Assembly (NCBI RefSeq): GCF_030418165.1
Contig: NZ_JAUHTQ010000001.1
Location: forward strand, 372,001 to 436,000
DNA length: 64,000 bases
Direction: 5' to 3'
Source: Ureibacillus aquaedulcis
Lineage (GTDB): Bacteria; Bacillota; Bacilli; Bacillales_A; Planococcaceae
Position 1 is the first letter of the stretch. Each line of letters starts with the position of its first letter. Both the position numbers and the translations under genes were made by a program. This document shows positions 26,764 through 37,355 of this stretch, in pieces. A model generated the notes under the pieces. It searched no databases, was not told the origin of the DNA, and worked only from the letters and a program-made list of their open reading frames with translations.

Positions 26764-29700
26764 ATGTCGTTGCGGGTGATAAGTGGACGAGCCGGTACAG
26801 GAAAGTCTACATTCATACACCGGGAAATCGTAAAAGAATTAAAGGAACAACCTTTAGGCTCCCAGATTTATCTAATCGTTCCTGACCAGATGTCATACCA
26901 AGCAGAATATGTTCTGACGAATCAATACGATATTAATGGAATTATCCGTGCACAGGTTATGACCTTTAAGCGCTTAGCGTGGCATATCTTGCAGGAAACG
27001 GGAGGAATTGCAAAAGAACAAATCGATAAAATTGGTTATCGAATGCTTATACGCCGGTTGCTTGCAGAGAATAAGGAACAATTTTCATTATTCCGTCAAG
27101 CCGCCGATAAACGTGGATTTACAAAAGAAATTGAACTGCTCATCAAAGAGTTTAGCCAATATAACATAGATAGTGAAACTTTAAATGAAGCGATCATTAA
27201 ATTAGAAGAAACTTCTGCTCCTCATACACTTATTGCTAAAGCAAAAGATTTACAGCTGATTCTAACTAAACTAGAAGAAGTGCTAGGTGATAGGTATGTT
27301 GATAGCGAGGGGTTTTACCCGATACTGCTTGAACAGCTTCAGAACTCACAAAAAATCAGTGAAGCACATATTTATATTGATGGATTTACAGCGTTTACCG
27401 TTCGGGAGTTTGAAATCGTCAAACAGCTGATGTCCTTGGCTAAAAGAGTAACAGTCGTTTTACCTTTTGAGGACCCAAATGATATGTATAATGACCAAGC
27501 CGTGTTCTATCGACCTGCTGTTATGTACGATAAATTGCTTCAGGAAGCATATAAAGTTCAAATCGAAGTGGAACCGCGCATTCATTTAGAAAATAATTAT
27601 CGCTTTCACAACCACGATCTACAACATGTTGAAGAGCAATTTCATAATACAGTTGCAGAGCCAATCCAATCAAATGGGCATGTTCAAATCATTGAAGGGG
27701 TAAACCGAAGGGCAGAGATTCATGCGATTGCCCGGGAAATATGTCGAACTGTCCAAGAAGAAGGATTGCGATATCAGGATATCGGGATAATGTACCGTCA
27801 AGCAGAGATATATGATCCATTGATTCAAACAATTTTTGCCCAATATGATATCCCTTACTTTACTAATGAAAAGAAGACAATGCTGCACCATCCATTAATC
27901 GAATTTAGCCGATCCATCCTGGAAGTGATGACGTCGAATTGGCAGTACGAGCCGGTTTTTAGAAGTGTAAAGACGGATATGTTCTTTCCGGTTAAAAGTG
28001 AACTGAAGACAATGCGGGAAAAAGCTGACCTCTTTGAAAATTTCGTGATTGCACAAGGAATTTATGGATATCGATGGTTTGAGGATTCCAGATGGTTTTA
28101 CAAAAAATATCGTGGCTTAGAGTTTTACTCCAAAAGGCAAACAGATGAAGAAATCGAGATGCAGAAACTGATCGATGAAATGCGGGAAATGATTAAAGCG
28201 CCATTAGAAAGACTTCAAAAGATGCTAAGCAAGGCGGAAACGGGTCGGGAAATCGCTATAGCACTGTATAGTTGCATAGATGAATTGAAAGTATACGAAA
28301 AATTACAGGAGCTAAAAGCTACGGAATTACTGGAACATGACTTGCATAGTGCCACTGAACACGATCAAGCTTGGAATCATTGGGTAAATGTTCTAGACCA
28401 ATTTGCTCTTCTGTTCGGTGATCAAAAACTAACTCTTGAAGAAGCTGCCCAAATTTTGGATGAAGGCTTTGATACACTGCAATTTTCAAAAATCCCGCCT
28501 TCAGTTGATGAAGTAACGGTTTCAACTGTTGAACTTTCCCACTTTGATAACAAGAAAAGCGTATTTGTCATTGGTGTAAATGATGGCGTGTATCCGATGC
28601 GTATGGATTATGAGGGGCTCATCACGGATGTGGAACGAGGTTGGTTTGCCGAAATCAATACTGAGCTATCACCTACTTCCAAAAATCGACTTTTACAGGA
28701 AGCACTATTAATCTATCGTGCATTTTCTTCTCCAACTGACCGGCTATATGTCACTTATTCAAGTTCCGATGAAGAAAGTAAAGCATTATTGCCTTCTCTT
28801 TATGTAAATCGATTGCACAAATTGTTCGAAGTGGATGGGGTCAAAACATGTCCACATATGAGAGTGATGAATGATCCGATTGAGGAACTGGAAACAAGTA
28901 ATGCACTTTCTTACTTGCAGCATCCCAGAACTTCATTGGCATATTTAATGATGCAATTACGACAGGCGGAGTACTCGCAGCAGCTCGCTCCGGAATGGGC
29001 AGCACTGAAGACATTTTATGAACAAGATAATGATTGGAAGTATGCACTTCAGGCCGTTATGCGTCCATTGGTAAAGAAGAATGTTGCAGAGAAACTGACA
29101 CCTGAAGTTACCGAGAGCTTGTACGGCAGTAAATTAACATCGAGTGTATCGCGTGTTGAAAAGTTCTATCGTTGTCCTTTTTCACATTTCACGACTTATG
29201 GCTTGAAATTAGAGGAACGGGCAGTTTACCGACTAGAAAATTTTGCAATGGGTGATTTATTCCATGAGGCACTGAAATGGATAACGCTGGAAACTGAACG
29301 TTTGAATTTGCAATGGAATCGGTTATCAAAAATACAATGCAGCCAGCTTGCACGTCAAGCGGTTGAGCATATCGTCCCTGTATTTTCACATCAAATTTTA
29401 CTAAGTAGTGCACGCTATCGTTATATCCAGCGAAAACTAATGCGTATTGTTGAAAGAACGATGATGGCCTTATCACAGCATGCCAAAAATTCATTCTTCA
29501 AGCCCGTAGCGATTGAAGCGGCATTCGGCCCGAATGAGAAGTTGCCGCCATTGGAACTTGACTTGTCGGGCGGTAAAAAAATGCGTATTCAAGGGCGAAT
29601 CGATCGAATAGATCGTGCGAAAATTGGAGATAAATCTTATTTGCGTGTCATTGACTATAAATCTTCCAGCCGTGACCTGGATTTAAATGAGGTTTACCAT

Positions 29701-30285
29701 GGTATCTCGCTGCAGCTATTAACTTACTTGGATGTAGCAGTAGAGAATTCGGATGTTTGGTTTGAAGGGGATGTTGATCCGGCCGGAGTTCTGTATGTTC
29801 ATGTGCATAATCCAATTTTAAAAATGGAGCAAGAAGTAGATGAGGTTGCACTTGAGCTGGAACGTTTGAGAAAGTATCGGATGAAGGGACTTCTAACGGA
29901 AAACACCGAGTCGTTAATTGCAATGGATGAGGATCTGGAAATCGACGGAAAGTCAAAAATTGTCCCGGTTCAGATAAATAAGGATGGAAGTGCATCAACT
30001 CATTTTTCCAGTATTGTACAGCCAAGTGAAATGGGGCAGATTAAGCAATATGTCAGATATAAACATAGAGTTGCAGGAGAGGGTATCTTAAGCGGTGAAA
30101 CAGCGATTCAACCATACAGATTAAAAGGAAGAACGGCCTGTGATTTCTGTAGTTTCAAGTCCGTTTGCCAATTTGATACAACCGACCATGAACAATTCTA
30201 TCACCAACTGCAGGCAGACAAACCAATTAATATCGTTTCGAAAATAAGAGAGGAGATAAAGAACAATGGCGCTGACAATACCTGA
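26764..30285 (+). CDS. addB: ATP-dependent helicase/nuclease subunit AddB
   Basis: Subunit of the AddAB double-strand-break resection enzyme. 1173 residues, as expected. Walker A GRAGTGKST at residues 8-16. The C-terminal nuclease domain has DYKSSSRD near residue 965. The four iron-sulfur cysteines are visible: one in KFYRCPFSH near 803 and three in CDFCSFKSVC near 1126-1135. In AddAB the AddB nuclease cuts the 5' strand and the remnant helicase domain scans for Chi. Start ATG 26764 with GAAGGGAAC upstream. Its 3' end overlaps addA by 20 bp. Confidence 0.97.
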   Translation: MSLRVISGRAGTGKSTFIHREIVKELKEQPLGSQIYLIVPDQMSYQAEYVLTNQYDINGIIRAQVMTFKRLAWHILQETGGIAKEQIDKIGYRMLIRRLLAENKEQFSLFRQAADKRGFTKEIELLIKEFSQYNIDSETLNEAIIKLEETSAPHTLIAKAKDLQLILTKLEEVLGDRYVDSEGFYPILLEQLQNSQKISEAHIYIDGFTAFTVREFEIVKQLMSLAKRVTVVLPFEDPNDMYNDQAVFYRPAVMYDKLLQEAYKVQIEVEPRIHLENNYRFHNHDLQHVEEQFHNTVAEPIQSNGHVQIIEGVNRRAEIHAIAREICRTVQEEGLRYQDIGIMYRQAEIYDPLIQTIFAQYDIPYFTNEKKTMLHHPLIEFSRSILEVMTSNWQYEPVFRSVKTDMFFPVKSELKTMREKADLFENFVIAQGIYGYRWFEDSRWFYKKYRGLEFYSKRQTDEEIEMQKLIDEMREMIKAPLERLQKMLSKAETGREIAIALYSCIDELKVYEKLQELKATELLEHDLHSATEHDQAWNHWVNVLDQFALLFGDQKLTLEEAAQILDEGFDTLQFSKIPPSVDEVTVSTVELSHFDNKKSVFVIGVNDGVYPMRMDYEGLITDVERGWFAEINTELSPTSKNRLLQEALLIYRAFSSPTDRLYVTYSSSDEESKALLPSLYVNRLHKLFEVDGVKTCPHMRVMNDPIEELETSNALSYLQHPRTSLAYLMMQLRQAEYSQQLAPEWAALKTFYEQDNDWKYALQAVMRPLVKKNVAEKLTPEVTESLYGSKLTSSVSRVEKFYRCPFSHFTTYGLKLEERAVYRLENFAMGDLFHEALKWITLETERLNLQWNRLSKIQCSQLARQAVEHIVPVFSHQILLSSARYRYIQRKLMRIVERTMMALSQHAKNSFFKPVAIEAAFGPNEKLPPLELDLSGGKKMRIQGRIDRIDRAKIGDKSYLRVIDYKSSSRDLDLNEVYHGISLQLLTYLDVAVENSDVWFEGDVDPAGVLYVHVHNPILKMEQEVDEVALELERLRKYRMKGLLTENTESLIAMDEDLEIDGKSKIVPVQINKDGSASTHFSSIVQPSEMGQIKQYVRYKHRVAGEGILSGETAIQPYRLKGRTACDFCSFKSVCQFDTTDHEQFYHQLQADKPINIVSKIREEIKNNGADNT

Positions 30286-33200
30286 AAAACGACCTGACGT
30301 TACCTGGACAGATGAACAATGGAAGGCCATCTGGGCAACGGGACAGGATACGCTTGTTTCGGCAGCTGCTGGTTCCGGTAAAACAGCAGTATTGATTAAC
30401 CGAATGATAGAAAAAGTCATTTCCAGTGAGAATCCCATCGACGTCGATGAGCTGCTTGTTGTTACCTTTACTAATGCATCAGCAGCTGAAATGCGTCATC
30501 GGATGGCTGAAGCATTGGAAAAAGAGATCGCCAAAGATCCTAATAATCAGCATTTGCGCCGACAACTAAGCTTAGTAAATAAAGCACAAATTTCTACCTT
30601 GCACTCATTTTGTTTAGCCATTGTTCGCCAATATGCCTATCTCATTGAAATCGATCCAGGTTTCCGAATTGCCAATGAAGGTGAATCTGCTTTATTGCGC
30701 GACGATGTGTTAGCGGAAGTGTTGGAAGAGGCTTACGATCAAAAAGATGAAGAAAAGGTAAATGCGGTTTATCGTCTAGTTGATAGTTTTACATCTGACC
30801 GCGACGATCAAGCCATCGAAACATTAATCGATAAATTGTATGATACGTCAAGGGTTCACCCGGAACCAACAAAATGGTTAAGATCTTTATCTCAACAATA
30901 TAATCTGCCGGACAACATCACAATTGACGAGCTGGATTTTATAGAGCCATTAAAAAATTCGATTAAGTTCAGTCTGGAAGAAGCACTTGCCCATATTGAA
31001 GAAGTTCGCCAATATTCGTTAAAACCGGATGGACCATTTAATTATGGGGAAACAGCACGGCTTGACACCGAGTTGCTTGAGGAAGCAAGACGAATTCTTT
31101 CACATGGTACGTGGCAGGAAGCATATGACTTCTTCGCCGCATTAAAATGGTCAACCTTGGCAAGAATGCCGAAGGATAGTTGTGATCCTGAGCTACAAAA
31201 AAAGGCCAAGAAGAAAAGAGACCAAGCCAAAGATGTGGTGAAACAACTGAAGGAATCATTCTTCTTACGTAAACCGGAACGGTTGCTCCAGGAAATCCGG
31301 CTGATGGCACCAATTATCGAGACATTGGTCGAACTAACGGAAAGCTTTAGTAAAAAGTTTAAAGCCGCAAAGCTGAAAAGAGGACTCGTGGATTTTTCGG
31401 ACTTAGAACATTATGCCCTTGATATCTTAACGGTGGAAGAAGATGGAGAACTCCACGCATCTCCGGTTGCGCTTGATTTCAAACAAAAGTTTAAAGAAGT
31501 ATTGGTCGATGAATACCAAGATACCAATATGCTGCAAGAGACGATTTTACAGCTTGTTAAAAGTGGCAGCGAAATCGACGGAAATTTATTTATGGTTGGC
31601 GATGTTAAACAATCTATTTACCGGTTCCGACTTGCTGAGCCAATGCTCTTTTTAAATAAATACAATCAATTTGACGAAGATCCAATCTCGAACGGATTGA
31701 AAATCGACTTGAATGCAAACTTCCGAAGTCGAAAGGAAGTATTGCACGGAACGAATTTTGTCTTTGAACAGATAATGGGCGAAACGGTAGGGGAAATTCA
31801 CTATGATGACAAGGCAGGGCTAAAACCCGGTGCTCCTTATAATGATATCGAGATGCCGATTGAATTAGCCATTCTATATGAAGAGGATGATTCCCTAAAT
31901 ACTGAGGAAGCGGAAATGGAAACGCTCATTGATGAGGAAATCAAGAAGTCGCAAGCAGAAGCACGTTTTATAATTAAGCGGATTCGCGAACTGATAGATG
32001 GCGGAGAAACTGTTTACGATGCCAAACAAAAGGATCCGGCAAAACGTGTCCGTCCAATGCAGTATAGTGATATTGTAATTTTGATGCGCTCCATGACTTG
32101 GTCGAATGATCTAGTCGAAGAGTTTAAGTCTGCTGGTATCCCTTTATATGCTGAATCCTCGAAAGGATATTTTGAAGCACTGGAAGTCATGGTCATGTTA
32201 AATGTGTTGAAGATTGTTGATAACCCTTACCAGGACATTCCTTTAGCTTCCGTTTTAAGGGCACCCTTTATCGGTTGTACAGAAAATGAACTGGCAAAGA
32301 TTCGCCTTGCCAATCAGAAGGCTCCATACTATGAAGCGGTAAAACAGTTTGTTGAAGAGGAACAGTCGGGCCTCAGTAGTAATACGGCGGTGAAATTACA
32401 AAGGTTTTTGACCCAACTTGAGACTTGGAGGAACTTGGCGCGCAGAGGTTCCTTATCCGATTTGATATGGAAAATTTATATAGACACGAATTATTATGAA
32501 ATGGTTGGAGCCATGACGAATGGGAAACAGCGTCAAGCAAATTTAAGAACCTTGCATGATCGAGCGTTGATGTATGAAAAAACGTCCTTCCGTGGATTAT
32601 TCCGATTTTTACGATTTATCGATCGTATGCGTTCACGTGGAGATGATCTGGGTGTCGCCAAGTCCACTGGGGAAAAAGATGACGTGGTCCGTCTTGTGAC
32701 AATCCACTCATCCAAAGGATTGGAGTATCCTGTTGTATTTGTTGCTGGATTGGGACGCAATTTTAACCAAATGGATTTTACTAATCCGTATCTCTTTGAC
32801 CAGCAGTTTGGACTTGCCGTAAAAGCGATTGACCCCGATGACCGTATCATGTATACATCGCTGCCGTTTTTGGCAATGAAAGAGAAGAAAACGCTCGAGT
32901 TAAAGGCTGAGGAAATGCGGATATTATATGTAGCCATGACTCGTGCTAAGGAACGACTGATTCTTATTGGTTCTGTAAAGGATTGGGAAAAGATGCGTTC
33001 AACTTGGTGTGAAGTACAGCACTTGCCAACAGATGTCATGCTGCCCGAGTATGTGCGTGCACGAGCAAAAAATTATCTCGATTGGATTGGCCCTGCTGTC
33101 GCTAGACACGAGTCCTTTGCATCATTAAGTGATGAAGAGTATCGTCCGATAGAACATCCTACTAAATGGGTGATTACACCGATCTCCAACACGTTCTTTA

Positions 33201-33979
33201 TGAGTGCGGTGCATTCAAGTGAGAGTGATGAGTTAACAGGAGAGGTATATCATGAGGTGGATGAAGCGTTGTTAAGTAAATTAAACAACCGATTTACTAC
33301 ACCTTATGCTTATAAAAATTCTGTAACGAAAAGCTCCAAAACCAGTGTTTCCGAGATTAAAAGAATCGAAAGCTTTCAACGTGAAGAAGAACCCGAAACA
33401 CATGTAATGAAAACGTCAAGCACACCAGCAAAGAAACGACCGCTGTTTTTACAAGAAAAGAAATTATCCGCTGCTGAAATTGGAACCGTTGTTCATACCG
33501 TGATGCAGCATGCTCCTCAAAAAGGGTTTTCACGTATTGAAGAAATCACGGATTATCTAAATGTGTTAGTTGAAAGAAAGTTGCTTACAGTAGAAGAGAT
33601 CCAGGTAGTTGATCCAGAAAAGGTTTTCCATTTCTTTTTAAGTCCCATTGGACAGCGCTTCTCTCGAGCAAAGCAATTGTTCCGGGAGGTACCTTTTACT
33701 TTAAGTGTTAAAGATGAAGAGGGCGATTCGCAAATCGTCCAGGGAATCTTGGATTGTTTATTTGAAGATGAAGAAGGCAAGTGGGTTTTGCTAGATTATA
33801 AAACAGATAAAATCCACCCTCCATTTTCAGAAGAACCTTACTTGTCGAAAGAAATGAAACAGCGCTACGGTGTTCAATTAAGAATCTATAGTGAGGCAAT
33901 TGAGGAGATATTACAAGTGAAAGTTGATGAAAAAGTGTTATATCTTTACAATGCCGAAAAAGAGATTCGATTGGATTAA
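30266..33979 (+). CDS. addA: ATP-dependent helicase/nuclease subunit AddA
   Basis: UvrD-type 3'-5' helicase plus nuclease of AddAB. 1237 residues. Walker A AAAGSGKTAVLI near residue 33, DEYQDTN Walker B, VTIHSSKGLEYP motif V, and a RecB-like nuclease domain with LLDYKTDK near residue 1172. SD GAGGAGATAAAG precedes ATG 30266, inside addB. Followed by a strong terminator, so addBA is a two-gene operon. sbcD/sbcC, which often follow in Bacillus, are absent. Confidence 0.97.
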   Translation: MALTIPEKRPDVTWTDEQWKAIWATGQDTLVSAAAGSGKTAVLINRMIEKVISSENPIDVDELLVVTFTNASAAEMRHRMAEALEKEIAKDPNNQHLRRQLSLVNKAQISTLHSFCLAIVRQYAYLIEIDPGFRIANEGESALLRDDVLAEVLEEAYDQKDEEKVNAVYRLVDSFTSDRDDQAIETLIDKLYDTSRVHPEPTKWLRSLSQQYNLPDNITIDELDFIEPLKNSIKFSLEEALAHIEEVRQYSLKPDGPFNYGETARLDTELLEEARRILSHGTWQEAYDFFAALKWSTLARMPKDSCDPELQKKAKKKRDQAKDVVKQLKESFFLRKPERLLQEIRLMAPIIETLVELTESFSKKFKAAKLKRGLVDFSDLEHYALDILTVEEDGELHASPVALDFKQKFKEVLVDEYQDTNMLQETILQLVKSGSEIDGNLFMVGDVKQSIYRFRLAEPMLFLNKYNQFDEDPISNGLKIDLNANFRSRKEVLHGTNFVFEQIMGETVGEIHYDDKAGLKPGAPYNDIEMPIELAILYEEDDSLNTEEAEMETLIDEEIKKSQAEARFIIKRIRELIDGGETVYDAKQKDPAKRVRPMQYSDIVILMRSMTWSNDLVEEFKSAGIPLYAESSKGYFEALEVMVMLNVLKIVDNPYQDIPLASVLRAPFIGCTENELAKIRLANQKAPYYEAVKQFVEEEQSGLSSNTAVKLQRFLTQLETWRNLARRGSLSDLIWKIYIDTNYYEMVGAMTNGKQRQANLRTLHDRALMYEKTSFRGLFRFLRFIDRMRSRGDDLGVAKSTGEKDDVVRLVTIHSSKGLEYPVVFVAGLGRNFNQMDFTNPYLFDQQFGLAVKAIDPDDRIMYTSLPFLAMKEKKTLELKAEEMRILYVAMTRAKERLILIGSVKDWEKMRSTWCEVQHLPTDVMLPEYVRARAKNYLDWIGPAVARHESFASLSDEEYRPIEHPTKWVITPISNTFFMSAVHSSESDELTGEVYHEVDEALLSKLNNRFTTPYAYKNSVTKSSKTSVSEIKRIESFQREEEPETHVMKTSSTPAKKRPLFLQEKKLSAAEIGTVVHTVMQHAPQKGFSRIEEITDYLNVLVERKLLTVEEIQVVDPEKVFHFFLSPIGQRFSRAKQLFREVPFTLSVKDEEGDSQIVQGILDCLFEDEEGKWVLLDYKTDKIHPPFSEEPYLSKEMKQRYGVQLRIYSEAIEEILQVKVDEKVLYLYNAEKEIRLD

Positions 33980-34023
33980 CTTTTGCTGGCTGGGTATTCT
34001 CATCAAGTAAATTATTTAGAACG

Positions 34024-34060
34024 AGCCTATTAATTTTAACAAAATTAATAGGCTTTTTTT
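34024..34060 (+). terminator. Terminator after addA
   Basis: A perfect 14-bp stem AGCCTATTAATTTT (34024-34037) pairs with 34041-34054 around a 3-nt loop, followed by eight Ts. Confidence 0.95.
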
Positions 34061-34135
34061 TAAACGAACGCAGGGTAATCATGTAAAATAAGCTTAGGTA
34101 TGTTTTAAGCAGTGAAAAGAAAAGGAGAACGGATT

Positions 34136-35290
34136 GTGAATTTTCAACCTACAACTTTAAATGAGCGAGTAGACGCTCTTGATATTTTACGCGGATTCAG
34201 CCTACTGGGGATATTACTGGTAAATATATTCGCCTTCAATTTGCCCCTGCCCTATATTGATCTGGGCAGCTGGTTTACGGAAGCAAAGGATATCATTTGG
34301 CATCAAACGTTGGACATTTATGTTCAAAGTAGTTTTTACCCATTGTTCTCGATGTTATTTGGGTATGGACTCGCAATGCAATATATGAAAGCTGAACGTA
34401 CTGGTACAAATTTTTATAAATTTGCACCAAAAAGACTAGTGCTTCTGCTTATACTTGGCTTACTCCACGCCTTTTTTATTTGGTGGGGAGATATTTTGAC
34501 GATGTACGCATTCTGCGGATTTTTCCTAATTTTATTCCTTCGATTCGGCAGTGGCTGGTTATTAACTTTTGGATTCGTCATTAATGGAATAATGCAGATA
34601 TTTTTCATTGGCATTTATGTATTGGCGGGAATTGCCAATATGGAGTTTGAAGAACCGGCAGTTGATATTGCAATGATAAACAATGCGATTACTGCCTATG
34701 GAATCGGAAGCTGGACGGAGGCATTCCTCCAAAGATTGAATGATTTGTCGGTACAGATGGGAATCAGTATGTGGATTACCTCATTATTGACAATTTTGCC
34801 CTACATGCTAATTGGTGCTGCCTTTGCAAAATGGCGCCTGATCGAAAGAGGGAAAGAATTGATGCGTCTTTGGATACCGTTGACAATCGCATGTCTAGCA
34901 TTGGGACTTTTCATCAAAAACGCGCCAATTTTATTTACTCGCACTTACTTGCTGGATTATTTAAAAGTTTATGTAGGGGGTCCTATTCTTTCTATCGGTT
35001 ATATCGGACTGATTGTCTGCCTTTGCATGATTCCGGTAATGCCGAAGCTCCTTAAGCCATTAGCAAAAGCGGGCCGTATGTCTCTTACTCTTTATATCAT
35101 GCAGTCGATTATTTGTTCATTGGTATTTTATGACTTTGGATTTGGTTTATATGGAAAAGTGGATGTTCAAATGGGTGTGTATATAGCCATTGGGATATTT
35201 GTAATCCAAGTCATCATTGCAGAGCTTTGGTTTACTAAGTTCAAACAGGGTCCATTGGAATCGGCCCTAAAGAAATTAACCTATAAATAA
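34136..35290 (+). CDS. DUF418 (YeiB-like) membrane protein
   Basis: A 384-residue polytopic protein with about ten membrane segments. The N-terminal RVDALDILRGFSLLGIL and C-terminal GPLESALKKLTY regions are the hallmarks of the DUF418/YeiB family, distantly related to membrane acyltransferases. Substrate is unknown. GTG 34136 is chosen because AAAAGGAG lies 8 nt upstream; the earlier in-frame GTG 34112 is upstream of that SD. Confidence 0.88.
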   Translation: MNFQPTTLNERVDALDILRGFSLLGILLVNIFAFNLPLPYIDLGSWFTEAKDIIWHQTLDIYVQSSFYPLFSMLFGYGLAMQYMKAERTGTNFYKFAPKRLVLLLILGLLHAFFIWWGDILTMYAFCGFFLILFLRFGSGWLLTFGFVINGIMQIFFIGIYVLAGIANMEFEEPAVDIAMINNAITAYGIGSWTEAFLQRLNDLSVQMGISMWITSLLTILPYMLIGAAFAKWRLIERGKELMRLWIPLTIACLALGLFIKNAPILFTRTYLLDYLKVYVGGPILSIGYIGLIVCLCMIPVMPKLLKPLAKAGRMSLTLYIMQSIICSLVFYDFGFGLYGKVDVQMGVYIAIGIFVIQVIIAELWFTKFKQGPLESALKKLTYK

Positions 35291-35293
35291 AAT

Positions 35294-35345
35294 TCTTCAA
35301 CGCTAAAATCCCGGTTGGTAAGCCATGATTTTACTTGCGTGAAGA
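35294..35345 (+). other. Imperfect long hairpin after the DUF418 gene
   Basis: CTTC(A)ACGC-TAAAATC at 35295-35310 pairs with GATTTTA-CTT-GCGT-GAAG at 35327-35344, leaving a 3-nt asymmetric bulge and a GGTT-rich apical loop. There is no U-tract, so it is not a standard terminator. Confidence 0.4.
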
Positions 35346-35498
35346 TTAGTTAACAAATATTCATTATCTGGCGGAAAAAACTTGTCTGAGAAATGAGCAA
35401 TTTCAGAAAATTTGATGTATGATGATACTAATCAAGCATTCTTTCGATAGATTTCAAGAATGTGAAGACAACAAAGGAAAAAGAAGGAGCCATTATTT

Positions 35499-36401
35499 AT
35501 GAAGATTTTATCGTTCAAATTAAATGGAGAAGTGAAATTCGGTCCAAAAGTTAAAAAGGAAGAAGCGGTTTGGGATGTTCTTGCAATACAAGAAGAACTT
35601 AATATTCTTCCTTCCTTCCCTACACAGATTATTGATGGAATTGCGCTAGGTTTTGACTTTGTTGAACAAATCCGTAAATTAGTTGAAGCGGCAAATCAAT
35701 CAGAACACGTTGCACAATTTAAGCATTCCTTTTCTGATATAGAGTGGCTATCACCGATTCCACGCACACCAAAGAATATCATTTGCATCGGTAAAAACTA
35801 TAATGAGCATGCAAAAGAAATGGGGGCAGAAGCAGCTCCTCAGGATTTAGTCGTATTTACAAAATCACCAACTTCAATTGCAGCAGATGAACAAGTATTG
35901 TCAATTCATGAAGGAAAAACAAGTTCATTAGATTACGAAGGTGAGTTAGCTGTAGTTATCGGAAAAAAAGGAAAAGATATTCCAAAAAATCTTGCCTTTG
36001 ACTATATTTTTGGCTATACAATTGCAAACGATATAACTGCTCGTGATCTACAAGAGCGTCATAAACAATATTTCTTAGGAAAAAGTTTGGATGGGACATG
36101 TCCACTTGGCCCATATATCGTTTCTAAAGATGAAATTACAGATCCTCAAAATTTAACGGTAGTGACAAAAGTCAATGGCGCAGTTCGTCAAAATGGTACA
36201 ACAGCAGATATGATGTTCCCAATTGAAGAGCTGGTTTCAATTCTGTCAACATATGTAACTCTTGAACCTGGCGATGTGATTTTAACAGGTACACCTGCTG
36301 GAGTAGGCAAAGGCATGAATCCACCGACTTTCTTAAAAGCAGGGGATGAGGTAAAAGTATCGATTCAAGGGATTGGAACACTTTCAAATCGATTCGAGTA
36401 A
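35499..36401 (+). CDS. yisK: Fumarylacetoacetate hydrolase family protein (YisK-like)
   Basis: Metal-dependent acylpyruvase/decarboxylase-type enzyme. 300 residues: a short N-terminal domain, then the FAH fold with the NYNEHAKEMG segment, metal-ligand Glu pair in DYEGELAVVIG, Asp in NDITARDLQ, and TGTPAGVGKGM. In B. subtilis YisK has oxaloacetate decarboxylase activity and associates with the cell-shape protein Mbl. It is followed by yisL, the B. subtilis order. SD AGAAGGAGCC precedes ATG 35499. Confidence 0.88.
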   Translation: MKILSFKLNGEVKFGPKVKKEEAVWDVLAIQEELNILPSFPTQIIDGIALGFDFVEQIRKLVEAANQSEHVAQFKHSFSDIEWLSPIPRTPKNIICIGKNYNEHAKEMGAEAAPQDLVVFTKSPTSIAADEQVLSIHEGKTSSLDYEGELAVVIGKKGKDIPKNLAFDYIFGYTIANDITARDLQERHKQYFLGKSLDGTCPLGPYIVSKDEITDPQNLTVVTKVNGAVRQNGTTADMMFPIEELVSILSTYVTLEPGDVILTGTPAGVGKGMNPPTFLKAGDEVKVSIQGIGTLSNRFE

Positions 36402-36555
36402 ACCGAAACTTTGAATTGTCTAGTAAAGAGCCTTATTAAATCTTAAAAAATAGTAAATAATTGTACAATAAAGTAAATAAACACTTTTATATTTGAACAC
36501 CCAAACAACCCTGTGGTAGGATATTGCTGACAAAGAAAAATAAGGTGGGAATATA

Positions 36556-36921
36556 ATGGACTTATTAACGGGCTCAACACATCTTCACATTACCACTTGG
36601 GTAGTTGCATTAATACTATTTTTCGTGGCAGCCTTTGCATCAAAATCTAAAGGGATTCACATGGTATTGCGTTTGTTCTATATTTTGGTCATTATTACTG
36701 GTGGCGCATTATTTATCGAGGCGATGGATTATGGACAAGGCATGCAATATGGCATTAAATTCCTTCTAGGGATTATCGTGATTGGTATGATGGAAATGGT
36801 ATTAGTACGTCAAGCGAAAAACAAACCAACGACAATCTTCTGGGTACTATTCGTAATTTCCTTATTTGCCGTATTATATATGGGTTTCAAATTACCAATG
36901 GGTTCCAGTTTCCTGGCTTAA
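36556..36921 (+). CDS. yisL: UPF0344 membrane protein YisL
   Basis: A 121-residue protein with four predicted membrane helices (about residues 10-30, 38-56, 66-85 and 92-112). It matches the UPF0344/YisL family in length and in its N-terminal THLHITTWVVALILF. Function is unknown. SD AAGGTGGGA precedes ATG 36556. The preceding intergenic gap carries a TTGAATTGTCTAGTAAAGAG stretch at 36411 that resembles a solitary unit of the 52-bp repeat family. Confidence 0.85.
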   Translation: MDLLTGSTHLHITTWVVALILFFVAAFASKSKGIHMVLRLFYILVIITGGALFIEAMDYGQGMQYGIKFLLGIIVIGMMEMVLVRQAKNKPTTIFWVLFVISLFAVLYMGFKLPMGSSFLA

Positions 36922-36934
36922 TCAAGAAGCATCT

Positions 36935-36967
36935 AATCGCAAAGCACTTAGTGTTTTGCGATTTTTT
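36935..36967 (+). terminator. Terminator after yisL
   Basis: AATCGCAAA(G)CAC pairs with GTGTTTTGCGATT (36935-36963, one bulge), then TTTTTCTTTTTT. Confidence 0.85.
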
Positions 36968-36984
36968 CTTTTTTGAGGAAGTTT

Positions 36985-37088
36985 GCGATGATTCGAAAGG
37001 AAGGGTGTATGGAACGGTAGCAAAGCGGTTGGTTTTGCGACGATTCAAAAAGAAAACGGGTTCGAACGGTAGCAAAGCGAACTACAAT
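36985..37088. repeat. 52-bp tandem repeat array B (about 2 units)
   Basis: The sequence GAACGGTAGCAAAGCG occurs at 37012 and again at 37064, exactly 52 bp apart. The preceding GCGATGATTC (36985) and GCGACGATTC (37037) also repeat at 52 bp. The sequence differs from the 17.2/48.4 kb family, but the period is the same. The rest of the 36.97-37.35 kb gap is AT-rich without a credible gene. Confidence 0.75.
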
Positions 37089-37355
37089 ATTTGTTCCTAC
37101 ATATTTGTGTTGAGCGGACTCTTCTCAATATCAATAGAAAAGCTGGCTAGGGCTTCTATTTGTGCATTGTAATACTTCCTATTGGCTGGATCTTTATTTT
37201 TTTGGAAAGTTTAACATTAAATATAGAAGGAAAAATTATTTACAATACATATTGTCACGGTTTTGTCGCATTTAACAATGTAAATACTCATTTTCTTAGC
37301 AAAGGATAGCAGAGTATCAATTTTTTTTGGTAAAATGGCGATGGTATGTTTTATC

